Of a DNA stretch of 64,000 nt, positions 1-9,385 are shown piece after piece. The notes beneath the pieces were generated by a model, which was not told the origin of the DNA, made no database searches, and worked only from the letters and a program-made list of their open reading frames with translations. This DNA is from Rhodococcus sp. IEGM 1379 (lineage in GTDB: Bacteria > Actinomycetota > Actinomycetes > Mycobacteriales > Mycobacteriaceae): assembly GCF_030056815.1 (NCBI RefSeq), contig NZ_JASHKR010000004.1, forward strand, positions 88,014 to 152,013. The letters run 5' to 3'. Positions within the stretch are counted from its first letter, which is position 1; the number at the start of each line of letters is the position of its first letter. The translations under genes and the position numbers were made by a program.

Positions 1-21
1 TGCCAATTGAGCTACAGGGGA
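1..21 (-). tRNA. tRNA-Asn, 5' portion only (cut by window edge)
   Basis: The reverse complement of the first 21 bases begins TCCCCTGTAGCTCAATTGGC, which reads as the acceptor strand (TCCCCTG), the TA at positions 8-9 and the first half of the D arm of a tRNA. This start matches actinobacterial tRNA-Asn as I remember it, and a tRNA-Asn lies next to dnaG in Mycobacterium. The anticodon is outside the window, so the amino-acid identity is inferred. Confidence 0.7.
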
Positions 22-157
22 TTATCTTGCTTGCAGCGCCCGTTCCGGCGTTGCCTGAGAAACTCTAGCGAACGCATCACCGAAGTACCAAATCGCCTGC
101 CCAGCGAGTCATCAGGCAGGATGGAGACAGGACGATCGGTGCTGGAGGGAAGCGGGA

Positions 158-409
158 ATGATGCGTTTGTTGATCGGTGTTGCAGCTGGGTACGTCCTGG
201 GCACGAAGGCAGGCCGCGCACGATACGAACAGATCAGCCGGGCAGCCAAGGCTGTGGCGACCAGTCCGGCCACCAAGAAGGTGCTGGACGCGTCGCGTCA
301 GAAGTTGGCGGACTCATTGAGCACGCAGCCGAAGCTCGAGCCTATGAAGCCGCTCAACGAGGAAACGACTATCCTGGTCCCCCACGACCAGTTGAAGAAG
401 AACCGCTAG
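158..409 (+). CDS. YtxH-like small protein (Rv2342-type)
   Basis: An 83-residue protein that starts with a short hydrophobic glycine-rich stretch (MMRLLIGVAAGYVLGTKAG), followed by a basic amphipathic region and a polar tail. The pattern of a membrane-touching N-terminus with GYVLGTKAGRARYEQI is typical of YtxH-type proteins, and a similar small gene flanks dnaG in Mycobacterium (Rv2342). A GGAGGG ribosome-binding site lies eight bases before the first ATG; a second ATG follows immediately. It converges with dnaG, leaving one base between the stop codons. No biochemical role can be assigned; it is probably a peripheral or single-pass membrane protein. Confidence 0.75.
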   Translation: MMRLLIGVAAGYVLGTKAGRARYEQISRAAKAVATSPATKKVLDASRQKLADSLSTQPKLEPMKPLNEETTILVPHDQLKKNR

Positions 410-410
410 C

Positions 411-2381
411 TCAGCCGGGTAATCCGGCGCTGGTATCGCCGACAGCTTGTTCACGCAGTTGTCGGCGATACTGCTCGAGTGCGACGAGGTCGCCGAACAG
501 CGAGTTATATTCCTCGGGTGCTGCGGCCGGCGAGATTCGTTGAAGCTTCGATTTGAGGTCCGCGACCTGTTCACCGACCCAGGCTTCCTGCAGTCGGGCG
601 AGCACGCCGGTAATGTACCGCGGAACGGTCTCTTCGTCGCAAGGCATCGGTTCTACGGCCAATTCCGAGATCACCGAGGCAACCGTCACGTCATTGACAC
701 CCTTGGTGACGACGTCGATCCATTCAGCGCCGCCAAGACCCTTACTGGTTCCTCCGACGTCTGCCATTGATTGCCTGATTGCCACGTAGGCCGGATGCGT
801 GAACGTTTCGGCAGGCAGGGAGTCGAATACTGTTCCTGCGATCCCGGGGTACTGCAGGGCCGCCTTCAGGACAGCTCGCTGGGTAGAGAGCGTCGGGTCG
901 TTGGGGCGAGGCCTCGAGATGCTGATCGGCAGGGCCAAGGCGTCGTCGCTCGGTTCCGCGATAACTTGACGACGCTTGGGCGCGGGCGACGAACCGCGCA
1001 TGGCGGCACGTTTGCGAGCTTCGTCACGAACGCGTCGGCGCACGGACGGAAGATCGTCCCAACCGACCCACCCGCACAGCAGGTTCGCGTAGCTGTCTCG
1101 CAGTGTCGATTCCTTGATCTGCGCAACGACGGGAACAGTCCGACGCAAGGCCTCGACGCGACCTTCGGCGGTCTCGAGGTCATGTTCGGTAAGTATGGAT
1201 TTGACGACGAATTCGAACATCGGGGTGCGGCGCGCCACAAGATCGCGAACTGCTGCGTCACCGGATGCGAGACGGAGATCGCACGGATCCATTCCGTCCG
1301 GCGCGACGGCGACAAACGTCTGCCCGGCCATCTTCTGGTCGCCCTCGAAGGCCTTCATCGCAGCAGCTTGTCCCGCGGCGTCGCCATCGAAGGTGTAGAT
1401 GATCTCGCCACGAAAGTAGCTGTCGTCCATCAGGAGTCGGCGCAGCATCGCAAGATGCTCCTCGCCGAATGCCGTGCCACAGGATGCGACGGCAGTCTTG
1501 ACGCCGGCCAGGTGCATCGCCATGACGTCGGTGTATCCCTCGACGACGACGGCCTGGTGTCCCTTGGCGATATCGCGTTTGGCGAGGTCGAGACCGAACA
1601 AGACCTGAGACTTCTTGTACAGGATGGTTTCCGGGGTGTTGACGTACTTGCCCGGCATGGTGTCGTCGTCGAAAAGTTTGCGTGCGCCGAAGCCGATGAC
1701 ATCGCCGGCAACACTGCGGATGGGCCACAGCAGGCGACGATGGAATCGGTCGATGGGGCCGCGTCGACCCTCTTTGGAGAGGCCGGCGGCTTCGAGCTCT
1801 TTGAACTCGAATCCCTTGGCCATCAAGTGTTTTGTAAGAATATCCCAGCCGTCGGGCGCGTAACCGCAGCCGAATTGCAGGGCAGCCGCACCGTCAAAGT
1901 TTCGCTCGGTCAGGTAATCGCGCGCAGCTTGCGCGTCGGGTTCCTTCAACCTGGCAGCGTAGAACTCCTGAGCTGCTGCATTGGCTGCGATCAATCGCGC
2001 GCGCGTCCCGCGATCGCGCTGCACCGAGGGACCGCCGCCCTCGTAGGAAATCGAGTAGTTCAGTCGGTCGGCCAACTGTTCGACAGCTTCGACGAAACTG
2101 ATGTGATCCATCTTCTGAAGGAAGGAGTAGACGTCGCCACCCTCACCGCAGCCGAAGCAGTGGTAGAGCCCGTGGTTGGGACGCACGTGGAACGACGGTG
2201 ACTTCTCGTCGTGGAACGGGCACAGGCCTTTGATGGAATCGCCGCCTGCGCGCTTGAGCGAGACGTACTCACCGACGATGTCTTCGATTCGTGTGCGTTC
2301 GCGAATGGCCGCGATGTCTCTGTCAGAAATTCGGCCCGCCACGTCTGTCAGTCTAGGCGGTCGACGAACCGCACCTGACAC
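411..2381 (-). CDS. dnaG: DNA primase DnaG
   Basis: Bacterial DnaG primase, which makes the RNA primers for replication at the fork with DnaB helicase. The N-terminal CHC2 zinc finger is visible (GLCPFHDEK followed by YHCFGCGEGG), then the primase core and TOPRIM domain with the acidic motifs VVVEGYTDVMAM and YTFDGDAAG. The C-terminal third is variable, as expected for the DnaB-interacting region. The longest frame starts at 2381, but related actinobacterial primases begin at the GRISDRDIAAIRE segment, so a GTG start at 2342 (643 residues) is more likely. It is transcribed away from the AraC gene and converges with the small YtxH-like gene. Confidence 0.95.
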   Translation of the reverse strand: MSGAVRRPPRLTDVAGRISDRDIAAIRERTRIEDIVGEYVSLKRAGGDSIKGLCPFHDEKSPSFHVRPNHGLYHCFGCGEGGDVYSFLQKMDHISFVEAVEQLADRLNYSISYEGGGPSVQRDRGTRARLIAANAAAQEFYAARLKEPDAQAARDYLTERNFDGAAALQFGCGYAPDGWDILTKHLMAKGFEFKELEAAGLSKEGRRGPIDRFHRRLLWPIRSVAGDVIGFGARKLFDDDTMPGKYVNTPETILYKKSQVLFGLDLAKRDIAKGHQAVVVEGYTDVMAMHLAGVKTAVASCGTAFGEEHLAMLRRLLMDDSYFRGEIIYTFDGDAAGQAAAMKAFEGDQKMAGQTFVAVAPDGMDPCDLRLASGDAAVRDLVARRTPMFEFVVKSILTEHDLETAEGRVEALRRTVPVVAQIKESTLRDSYANLLCGWVGWDDLPSVRRRVRDEARKRAAMRGSSPAPKRRQVIAEPSDDALALPISISRPRPNDPTLSTQRAVLKAALQYPGIAGTVFDSLPAETFTHPAYVAIRQSMADVGGTSKGLGGAEWIDVVTKGVNDVTVASVISELAVEPMPCDEETVPRYITGVLARLQEAWVGEQVADLKSKLQRISPAAAPEEYNSLFGDLVALEQYRRQLREQAVGDTSAGLPG

Positions 2382-2391
2382 GGCAAGTTCG

Positions 2392-3186
2392 TCAGGGGCT
2401 GTCCGGATCCTGTCGGTAGGAGTTCGGCGTGAAACCGAGGACGTTGCGGAAGTCGGCGGACAGGTGAGCGTGATCTGCGTAACCGAGATCGGCCGCCACG
2501 TGCGCTATCGTCATCGTCCGATCTTCGCGTAGCCGCTGCGCGGCTTCCTGGAGTCGGTAGCGCCGAATGATCGCCAAGGGTGGTAGCCCGACATATCGCT
2601 GAGCGAGGCGCTGGACACCGCGAATGGAGGTACCGAGATGTTCAGCGATATCACCGATGCGAACCACTGTCCGGTCCGAGGCGATAAGGTCTTCCATGGC
2701 ATTTGCTAGTCGGCCGCTCTCGTCGTCCGGAGCAATGTGCTCGGCCGCCCACTCGGAGAAAGCCGCAATCGCGCGCTGCCTGCCCACCTCGTGGTCGCCC
2801 TCACCCATCGCGGACATGACAGCCACGTGCAGATCCGGCGCGTCGATATGCACTTCGAGGTCCTGAATGGTCTGCGGATCAACTCGAAACGACGCGAGTC
2901 CCGCCGGCCGCAACAGTGCACCCACCGCCCAGCCACTGCCGCGCAGGTCACGGTACGACGCCCCCGTCGACGGGCCGACCAGGGACACCCCGTCTGGTTC
3001 GACCACCAGATTGGAAGCGGGAAACGGCAACACTTCCTGGCGAACCGTCCGGCCGGGGGCCAGCTGCCATCGAGGGACCCAGAACCACCGGATGCGTCCT
3101 TCCAGCGTGGCGTCGGCCGGTTCGCGGTGAAAGGTCGGGAGCTTGGTCGGGTACAGAATTCCGCGACTGTCGCCGAGCGTGGCCAT
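2392..3186 (-). CDS. AraC-family transcriptional regulator
   Basis: A 264-residue AraC/XylS-type regulator. The C-terminal ~100 residues hold the two helix-turn-helix motifs (IGDIAEHLGTSIRGVQRLAQ and MTIAHVAADLGYADHAHLSADF) ending in the usual GFTPNSYRQ signature. The N-terminal part, with many Trp and Pro residues, is the likely effector-sensing domain (DUF6597-like), unassigned. It is divergent from the VOC-family gene that starts 67 bp away, and the shared intergenic region suggests that it controls that neighbour. Both genes sit between dnaG and dgt, which are adjacent in Mycobacterium as I recall, so the pair looks like an insertion into a conserved block. Confidence 0.88.
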   Translation of the reverse strand: MATLGDSRGILYPTKLPTFHREPADATLEGRIRWFWVPRWQLAPGRTVRQEVLPFPASNLVVEPDGVSLVGPSTGASYRDLRGSGWAVGALLRPAGLASFRVDPQTIQDLEVHIDAPDLHVAVMSAMGEGDHEVGRQRAIAAFSEWAAEHIAPDDESGRLANAMEDLIASDRTVVRIGDIAEHLGTSIRGVQRLAQRYVGLPPLAIIRRYRLQEAAQRLREDRTMTIAHVAADLGYADHAHLSADFRNVLGFTPNSYRQDPDSP

Positions 3187-3253
3187 GTGCCGTCCTCCTC
3201 ATTCGTCGCGAATCTTCAAGCCGCACCCCACCTGGCCGCGCTACCTTCGATTC

Positions 3254-3769
3254 ATGAACCCAGACAACATTTTCCAGCACGGCGTGACCGGCGAGTACAC
3301 CACAGACGGTGTCCCTCACGGCTCGACGAGCCTGACCCCATTTCTAGCCATCAAGGGGGCCGCCGACGCGATCGAATTCTATCGGTTGGTGTACGGCGCA
3401 CACGTGGTCGACGTGACCGAGTTCAGCGGCGTCGTCGTTCACGCCGACCTCGATTTCGGCAACGGTCGGCTCCAACTCGGCGAGCCCAGTCCCGATTACG
3501 GACTGACCGCGGCGCCTGCGGGCGACGCCGACTGCTACTCGATCGGACTGTACTGCTCAGATGTCGACGCGGTCGTCGAGCGCGCAGTCCAAGCTGGTGC
3601 GATCGTTCGTGAACCTGTGGGCACGTTCGTCTCCGGCGACCGGTTCGCCTCGATCCGTGATCCTTTCGGCGTGCGCTGGTCGATCATGACCCGCGTCGAG
3701 GATCTCGCCGAAGCCGAGAGCGCACGGAGGGTCGCGGAATGGGCGCTGACGCAGACGCCCTCGAACTGA
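3254..3769 (+). CDS. VOC-family (glyoxalase/bleomycin-resistance-like) protein
   Basis: A 171-residue protein with the vicinal-oxygen-chelate fold: an N-terminal TPFLAIKGAADAIEFYRLVYG segment, a central VHADLDFGNGRLQLGE strand pair and a C-terminal RFASIRDPFGVRWSIMTR segment that matches the PhnB/glyoxalase-like pattern. Family members bind a metal and act on small metabolites or antibiotics; the substrate cannot be read here. The ATG at 3254 is chosen because the domain begins soon after it; the open frame extends upstream to 3143, overlapping the AraC start, without similarity. Divergent from the AraC regulator, which may control it. Confidence 0.82.
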   Translation: MNPDNIFQHGVTGEYTTDGVPHGSTSLTPFLAIKGAADAIEFYRLVYGAHVVDVTEFSGVVVHADLDFGNGRLQLGEPSPDYGLTAAPAGDADCYSIGLYCSDVDAVVERAVQAGAIVREPVGTFVSGDRFASIRDPFGVRWSIMTRVEDLAEAESARRVAEWALTQTPSN

Positions 3770-3773
3770 GCGG

Positions 3774-5075
3774 TCAGCCCCAGCTGGCTTGAGCGCCGAG
3801 ACTCGCCTTGTCGACGCGCTCGAGCCGGCTCTCGGTGTACGACGCGATCTGATCGACGATGACGCGGGTGCGCGCGCCGTCGTCGTCGTCGGCTCGTTCC
3901 CACGCCGGAACCAAGAGGGGATCCAATCCTGCAGGCGCGGTTGCCAGTAGCCACTCCGCGACTCGGTGAACCCGGTCACGTTGACGGTCTTGTCGTGCCT
4001 TGTGTCCGGCATCGGACATGACGTAATACAGCGCAACGGTTTTCAGCAATGCAACTTCGGATGCGACAGCTTCGGGCACGTCGAGATCCGCCTGGTATCG
4101 GGAGAGCGGACGGTCCCCGTTGGTCAACCGAGTCTGAGCGATCGCCGCAGTCGCGAAGCGTCCGACCAATTCGCTGGTCAAGTTCTTCAGCGCGACGGAA
4201 CTGTGCAGTGTCCCGTCGTAGCTTCCGACGCCTTGGACTACGGGCAGTTCCGACAGACGTTGCGCCGCTTCGATCAGATCGTCGACGACGAGGCCCCGAA
4301 ACTCCGACGCACCCAATTCGGCGAGAGCTCGCTGTTCGATCGGATCGGCCAGTGAACGCAGGTCGATACGACCGGCAATCACGCCGTCTTCGACGTCGTG
4401 CACTGAATAGGCGACGTCGTCCGCCCAGTCCATGACCTGCGCTTCCAATGCTTGTCGATGCTCGGGTGCGCCCTCGCGCACCCAGGCCAACACGTCGGCA
4501 TCGTCGTCGTAGGCACCGAATTTGGCTCCGGGTTCGGGCCTCGTCCACGGGTATTTGATTGCGGCGTCGAGGGCCGCACGGGTGAGGTTGAGGCCGGCGC
4601 TGAACCCGTCGGGTCGCAGAATCTTGGGTTCGAGGCTGGTAAGTATGCGCAGGTTCTGGGCATTGCCCTCAAAACCGCCGCAATTGTGAGCTACTTCGTC
4701 GAGCGCTTTCTCCCCATTGTGCCCATATGGCGGATGCCCGATGTCGTGGGCCAAACCCGCAAGGTCGACGAGGTCGGGATCGCACCCGAGCCCGTCCGCG
4801 ATTCCGCGGCCGATCTGGGCAACTTCCATCGAGTGCGTCAGCCGGGTGCGTGGGGTGTCGCCGTCGCGAGGACCGACGACCTGCGTTTTGTCGGCGAGGC
4901 GTCGTAGCGCTGCGGAGTGCTGCACGCGGGCGCGGTCACGCGAGAAGTCCGAACGGTGCTGTGCCGCAGGAATCTGCGAGCCCGGCAATCCTGCTCGTTT
5001 CGGTGTTTCGACGACGCGACGTTCCAGATCGTGCTCGGAGTAGGTTCCGCCGCCGTAGGTGGTGTGTGCCGTCAT
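3774..5075 (-). CDS. dgt: Deoxyguanosinetriphosphate triphosphohydrolase-like protein
   Basis: A 433-residue HD-domain dNTPase that hydrolyses dGTP or other dNTPs to the nucleoside plus triphosphate, tuning nucleotide pools. The metal-binding motif is complete: [14 protein letters not shown] followed by [16 protein letters not shown], then the later [16 protein letters not shown]. Length is normal for the actinobacterial type. It lies 11 bp downstream of the DUF218 gene on the same strand, so the two are probably cotranscribed. Its stop codon is only five bases from that of the converging VOC gene. Confidence 0.93.
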   Translation of the reverse strand: MTAHTTYGGGTYSEHDLERRVVETPKRAGLPGSQIPAAQHRSDFSRDRARVQHSAALRRLADKTQVVGPRDGDTPRTRLTHSMEVAQIGRGIADGLGCDPDLVDLAGLAHDIGHPPYGHNGEKALDEVAHNCGGFEGNAQNLRILTSLEPKILRPDGFSAGLNLTRAALDAAIKYPWTRPEPGAKFGAYDDDADVLAWVREGAPEHRQALEAQVMDWADDVAYSVHDVEDGVIAGRIDLRSLADPIEQRALAELGASEFRGLVVDDLIEAAQRLSELPVVQGVGSYDGTLHSSVALKNLTSELVGRFATAAIAQTRLTNGDRPLSRYQADLDVPEAVASEVALLKTVALYYVMSDAGHKARQDRQRDRVHRVAEWLLATAPAGLDPLLVPAWERADDDDGARTRVIVDQIASYTESRLERVDKASLGAQASWG

Positions 5076-5086
5076 GATGGATGCTC

Positions 5087-5803
5087 CTATTGCCCTGCGG
5101 TGTAGGGGAAGTCAGCGGAGAAGTGTGTGAGCTGGTACCAGAGCAGCGCGCCGGTTTCGCGGGCGATTCCGTGCAGTTGGGATTCGCGAGTGAACACAGC
5201 GGGGCCTTGCCTGGTGGGAGCTGTCCAGGCCTCGAGGCCGGTGTCGCGGGCCATCGTTCGGGTGCGTAGCGAATGCCAGGGGTCACTGACCAGAACTGCG
5301 GAATTGATTCCCTGTGAAGCCATTTCGGAACTGACGGCGTCGATACTGAGCAGGGTATCGGAACCCGTTTCGACTGCGGTGATCGCGCTGGACGGTATCC
5401 CCCGGTCGCTCAGATACATCTTGCCCGAGGCAGCTTCGGTGTACTCGTCGCCTTCCTGCTTGCCGCCGACGGTGATGATCTGGGGGGCGACGCCGCGCTT
5501 GTACAGCTTGTACGCCTGCTCGAGCCTGGCTTCGAATACCGACGACGGAGTTCCCGAATACTGAGCCGCCCCGAGAACGACAATCGCGTCGGCGGGGGTG
5601 GTGTCGTCGATTCGCGCAACCTGCCACACTCGGGCCGCGGTCCCACCGATCAGAACAAACGTCATGAGGATGGCCCCGGCAATGAACCGTCGGGTCCATC
5701 GCGCCAGACCCTCGCCGAAGCCGCCACCGGCCCGTGAGGGCGTGGAGTTGCGGGAGCGGTTGCCGAAAGCTGGTTTCACTCCCGCAATTGTGCCAGTTCG
5801 CAT
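5087..5803 (-). CDS. SanA/YdcF-type DUF218 membrane protein
   Basis: A 238-residue protein with one N-terminal membrane helix (about residues 38-58) after a basic cytoplasmic segment, followed by an extracytoplasmic DUF218 domain: [41 protein letters not shown] and [15 protein letters not shown] are the hallmark strands. Proteins of this family (SanA, ElyC, YdcF) are linked to envelope integrity and lipid-carrier metabolism, but their chemistry is not settled. It precedes dgt by 11 bp and is divergent from the TPM-domain gene. Confidence 0.85.
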   Translation of the reverse strand: MRTGTIAGVKPAFGNRSRNSTPSRAGGGFGEGLARWTRRFIAGAILMTFVLIGGTAARVWQVARIDDTTPADAIVVLGAAQYSGTPSSVFEARLEQAYKLYKRGVAPQIITVGGKQEGDEYTEAASGKMYLSDRGIPSSAITAVETGSDTLLSIDAVSSEMASQGINSAVLVSDPWHSLRTRTMARDTGLEAWTAPTRQGPAVFTRESQLHGIARETGALLWYQLTHFSADFPYTAGQ

Positions 5804-5848
5804 CGGTCACCTGCGCTGCCGACTCGCCACAACGGTTAGATTTGCGTC

Positions 5849-7924
5849 ATGGCCTTCGCAGCACACATCGAGCAGTCGTCCCCGACAGATCGCGGCCGGG
5901 CGTATCTACGCCCGATTCGTCGTTGGGGCGCTATGTCAGTAGTCGCGGCACTCTTCGGGATTCTCGCGCTGATCTTCAGCCCGGCCACCGCGTCGGCAGA
6001 TCCGCCGTTGGTGCTTCCCAACCAGATCACCGATACGGCCGGTGTTCTCAGCAGCGGCGAAAAGAACGACATACAAACCGCGATCGACCAACTCAGCGAA
6101 GACCATCAGATCAATCTGTGGGTCGCGTTCGTCCCCGATTTCAACGAGATGGGTGGCCAGTCGTGGGCCGACAAAACTGCAACGAAGTCGACTCTCGGCA
6201 GCAAGGACGTGTTGCTGGCCGTCGCGACGACGGAACGTGCGTACTACCTCGACGTTCCCCCCGGCCTCACCAATATCACGCAAGCCGATATCGACTCGGT
6301 CAAAAGCGATGCCTTGGAACCCGCTCTCGCCGACGGTGATTGGGCGGGCGCAGCGATTGCGACTGCCGGCGCCCTGGGCGACGCAAATAGCAAGAGCGGC
6401 GGCATGTCCGCGAGCACACTGCTCATTGCCGGCGGTGCGGTGATCGTCGGAACCGGCGGCGTGGTTCTGTACTCACGCAAACGTAAGAACGATCACAACA
6501 AGGCAAGCCTCGAGGCTGCCAAGCACATCGCGCCCGACGACATTGCCGGACTGAATGCTCTTCCGTTGCCGACCCTCGACGAGCGGGCCAAGGCGATTCT
6601 CGTCGAGACCGACAATGCGATCTCTTCTAGCCAGGAAGAACTCGAACTCGCACGCAGCGAATTCGGTGACGCCGCCGTCGCACCTTTTGCTCAGGCATTC
6701 GACAAAGCCACGTCGACGCTCGCCGGGGCCTTCGGGATCAGGCAGAAGCTTGACGACGCCATCCCGGAGTCACCGGAGCAGCGGCGTCAGATGCTGATCG
6801 ACATCATTTCGTCCTGTGGTCGTGCCGATCAAGAATTGGAAGCGCGGGTCGAAGAGTTCGACGCCATGCGTGACCTCCTCATCAATGCACCCGCGAGGCT
6901 GGACGCTCTGACGCAGAGCGTCGTGGCACTCAGTGTCCGCCTGCCCGAGTCCGAGGAAGTCCTGACAACGCTCAAAAACCAGTTCCCGGCTCCGACGTTG
7001 GCGCCGGTGGTCGGCAACGTGACCATGGCCGGTGAACGGTTGACACTTGCCGAACAATCCATCGAAGCGGGCCGCGACGCCGTTGCCTTGCCGGCCGGCA
7101 AGCAGGGCGGCGCTGTGACAGCGATCCGGACTGCGGAAGCCGCACTGGATCAGGCGCGCAAACTACTCGACGGTGTGGATCACGCGGCCGACGACATCCG
7201 CAACGCCATCGCAACCTTGCCCGCCGCTATGGAGGACGTGCAGCAGGGAATCACGGCGGCGGATTCGCATCTGGCGCAGGGCGGGGAGCAGTTGGCTGCA
7301 GCCAAGGCCGCAGCGCAAGCGGCACTGGCTCACGCCCAAGCGTCGAAGGACACCGATCCGCTCGGTGCCTTCAATCAAGTCGTGGCGGCCGACGCACAGT
7401 TGGACGCACTTCTCGCAGCGGCCCAGGAACAGAAGCAGCAACTCGAACGTGCGCAGCAGCGGCTCGCGCAGGACATCCTGGCTGCGCAGGCCCAGATCAC
7501 CGCTGCCGGCGACTTCCTCAATACCCGTCGGGGAGCGATCGGCGCCGAGGCACGGACCCGCTACGCCGAGGCTCAGCGTCACCTGCAAGCAGCTCAGCAG
7601 TTGCAGACCTCCGATCCGTCGAAGGCCCTGCAACACGCGCAGGCCGCTACCGCGTTGGCCACACATGCTCTGCGTGCCGCTCAGAACGACGTCAGCGCCT
7701 GGGAAGCGAGCCAGCGTCCTCGCGGCGGGGGCGGTGGCAACAACGCTGCCGGCGCGATCCTCGGCGGAATTCTGATCAACAGTGTTCTGCGCGGTGGCGG
7801 CGGTCCGCGGTCGTACGGCGGCCCGAGCAGTAGCGGTCGAGGCGGCGGTTTCGGCGGCGGCGGGTTCAGCGGCGGGGGCGGCGGGCGAGGCAGTCGTGGG
7901 GGTGGCGGCGGCGGCCGGTTCTGA
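5849..7924 (+). CDS. TPM-domain membrane protein with coiled coil and Gly-rich tail (Rv2345-like)
   Basis: A 691-residue exported protein. A hydrophobic segment near residues 30-50 acts as signal or anchor (cleavage-like ATASADPP), then a TPM domain (TDTAGVLSSGEKNDIQTAID to YYLDVPPG) at about residues 55-150, a membrane helix near 190-210 (STLLIAGGAVIVGTGGVVLY) followed by basic residues, a long alanine/glutamine-rich predicted coiled coil from about 230 to 620, and a glycine/serine-rich C-terminus (GGGGFSGGGGGRGSRGGGGG). TPM domains occur in phosphatase-like and photosystem-repair proteins. A homologue occupies the same place in Mycobacterium. Its envelope role is unknown. Confidence 0.85.
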   Translation: MAFAAHIEQSSPTDRGRAYLRPIRRWGAMSVVAALFGILALIFSPATASADPPLVLPNQITDTAGVLSSGEKNDIQTAIDQLSEDHQINLWVAFVPDFNEMGGQSWADKTATKSTLGSKDVLLAVATTERAYYLDVPPGLTNITQADIDSVKSDALEPALADGDWAGAAIATAGALGDANSKSGGMSASTLLIAGGAVIVGTGGVVLYSRKRKNDHNKASLEAAKHIAPDDIAGLNALPLPTLDERAKAILVETDNAISSSQEELELARSEFGDAAVAPFAQAFDKATSTLAGAFGIRQKLDDAIPESPEQRRQMLIDIISSCGRADQELEARVEEFDAMRDLLINAPARLDALTQSVVALSVRLPESEEVLTTLKNQFPAPTLAPVVGNVTMAGERLTLAEQSIEAGRDAVALPAGKQGGAVTAIRTAEAALDQARKLLDGVDHAADDIRNAIATLPAAMEDVQQGITAADSHLAQGGEQLAAAKAAAQAALAHAQASKDTDPLGAFNQVVAADAQLDALLAAAQEQKQQLERAQQRLAQDILAAQAQITAAGDFLNTRRGAIGAEARTRYAEAQRHLQAAQQLQTSDPSKALQHAQAATALATHALRAAQNDVSAWEASQRPRGGGGGNNAAGAILGGILINSVLRGGGGPRSYGGPSSSGRGGGFGGGGFSGGGGGRGSRGGGGGGRF

Positions 7925-8023
7925 GTCGAGCTCTCGAGGTAGTAAAATTCTGTCTTTGTTCGCGACCGACCTCGTCGTACGCTCCATCCGGCAAGTCGGG
8001 ATCACAGATCATACGAAGGTGTT

Positions 8024-8761
8024 ATGGAAAGCGTCGCCCCGCAGATAACCGTGGTTGTACCTACGTACAACGAGCGTGAGAACCTGCCCAAGCTCGTCGA
8101 TCGCCTTGCCGCGTTGAAGATCCCGAACCTGCATGTCCTCGTGGTAGACGACAACTCTCCCGATGGAACGGGTGACGTTGCCGACAAATTGGGCATCGAC
8201 GGACCCATCCCGGTAGGTGTTCTTCATCGCACCGTCAAGGACGGACTCGGCCGCGCCTACGTCGCCGGAATGACGCGCGCTCTCGCCGAGAATGCGGACA
8301 TCGTCATTCAAATGGATGCCGATCTCTCGCATCCGTCCGAGGTAATCCCCTCGATGATCGAGATCCTCACCACAACAGACGCTGCCGTGGTGCTTGGATC
8401 ACGCTACGTCGAGGGTGGCGCAGTCGCCGGAGACTGGCCGTGGCACCGCAAGGCACTGTCGGCCTGGGCCAACTTCTACGTCAACGCGATCCTGCGACTG
8501 CACGTCAAGGACGCGACTGCTGGATTCAAGGCCTGGCATGCAAAGACTTTGCGTGACATCGATGTGGAATCGGTACAGAGCAACGGCTACGCATTCCAGG
8601 TCGAGATGAATTACCGAGTTGTGCAGCGCGGCATGAAGATCGCCGAAACTCCGATTCGTTTCGAGGAGCGCACCGAGGGTGTCTCCAAGATGAGCCTGAG
8701 CGTTCAGATCGAGTCGGCGCTGGTTCCGTGGAAGCTCAAGTTCGGCAAGAAGTCCCGGTAG
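8024..8761 (+). CDS. ppm1: Polyprenol monophosphomannose synthase
   Basis: A 245-residue family 2 glycosyltransferase that transfers mannose from GDP-mannose to polyprenyl phosphate, giving the donor used outside the membrane for lipomannan, lipoarabinomannan and protein mannosylation. Motifs are clear: VVVPTYNERENLPKLV, VVDDNSPDGTGD, the DXD-type QMDADLSHP, and SNGYAFQVEMNYR with the C-terminal KMSLSVQIESALVPWKLK. There is no N-terminal acyltransferase domain, as in split actinobacterial Ppm1 systems. The 3' end overlaps the converging decayed regulator by 58 bp. Confidence 0.9.
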   Translation: MESVAPQITVVVPTYNERENLPKLVDRLAALKIPNLHVLVVDDNSPDGTGDVADKLGIDGPIPVGVLHRTVKDGLGRAYVAGMTRALAENADIVIQMDADLSHPSEVIPSMIEILTTTDAAVVLGSRYVEGGAVAGDWPWHRKALSAWANFYVNAILRLHVKDATAGFKAWHAKTLRDIDVESVQSNGYAFQVEMNYRVVQRGMKIAETPIRFEERTEGVSKMSLSVQIESALVPWKLKFGKKSR

Positions 8762-9310
8762 ATCCAACCGACAGATCTGGAGAACTCCGCGGTCGCGGGA
8801 TCTGAGGGATAGAAAGACTCGATCGCGATCTCGGCCAAGGTGACGTCGCGCGGCGTACCGAACACGGTGGTGGTACTGAACATCGCCAGTTCGGTGTCGC
8901 CGGCGCGAATCCGTAAGGGCACCAAGAGGGAACTCAACTCGTCTTCATGCCATTCGCCGCCGCTGGGATAGGTCCGCAGTTCTTCGAGCAGCGCGCCCAG
9001 TTGTGCGTCCGGCGTCACCTCGAGACGCAGCACATTCACCGGTGGCTCCAGGAGAAATGGCGCGACCCCTTCGGGCAGGATGCCCACCGCCCGGTTGCCG
9101 GCAACCAAATCCCAATGGTGATCGACCACGACGGCAGGAAATGTGTCGTGCGCGTCGATGATGCGATTGATGGCATCACTGACCGCAGCCATCGGCGCCT
9201 CGACCAATGCGCTCTGCGAGTAGGCCGGTACATGCCCGCCGGCCAATAGCAACGAATTTCTTTGACGCAGAGGCACGTCCAGACATTCGGACAGGTGGAT
9301 GACAAAGTTC
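8704..9310 (-). pseudogene. XRE/MmyB-type regulator lacking its DNA-binding domain
   Basis: The frame from about 9310 to 8704 encodes the C-terminal ligand-binding domain of an XRE-family MmyB-like regulator (HLSECLDVPLRQRNSLLLAGG, then FPAVVVDHHWDLVAGNRAVG). In normal members roughly 70 residues of helix-turn-helix precede HLxECLDVPLRxRN. Here that place is only ~76 bp long before the divergent MepB gene, and the frame upstream of 9310 is simply the antisense of MepB. No convincing start codon precedes the conserved part. I therefore read it as a 5'-truncated gene. A short ligand-binding protein started from an internal codon cannot be excluded. Confidence 0.7.
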
Positions 9311-9385
9311 CGTCTGCGTGAACACCGCTGCACCGGCGGCGCCCTGCCTGGGCGCTGTCGGTGGCGTGTGCAATTATTTTTGTCG

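Noticed and set aside
771-2201. Long plus-strand reading frame opposite dnaG
   Set aside because: It mirrors dnaG codons and shows no domain; high-GC genes regularly give long antisense frames.
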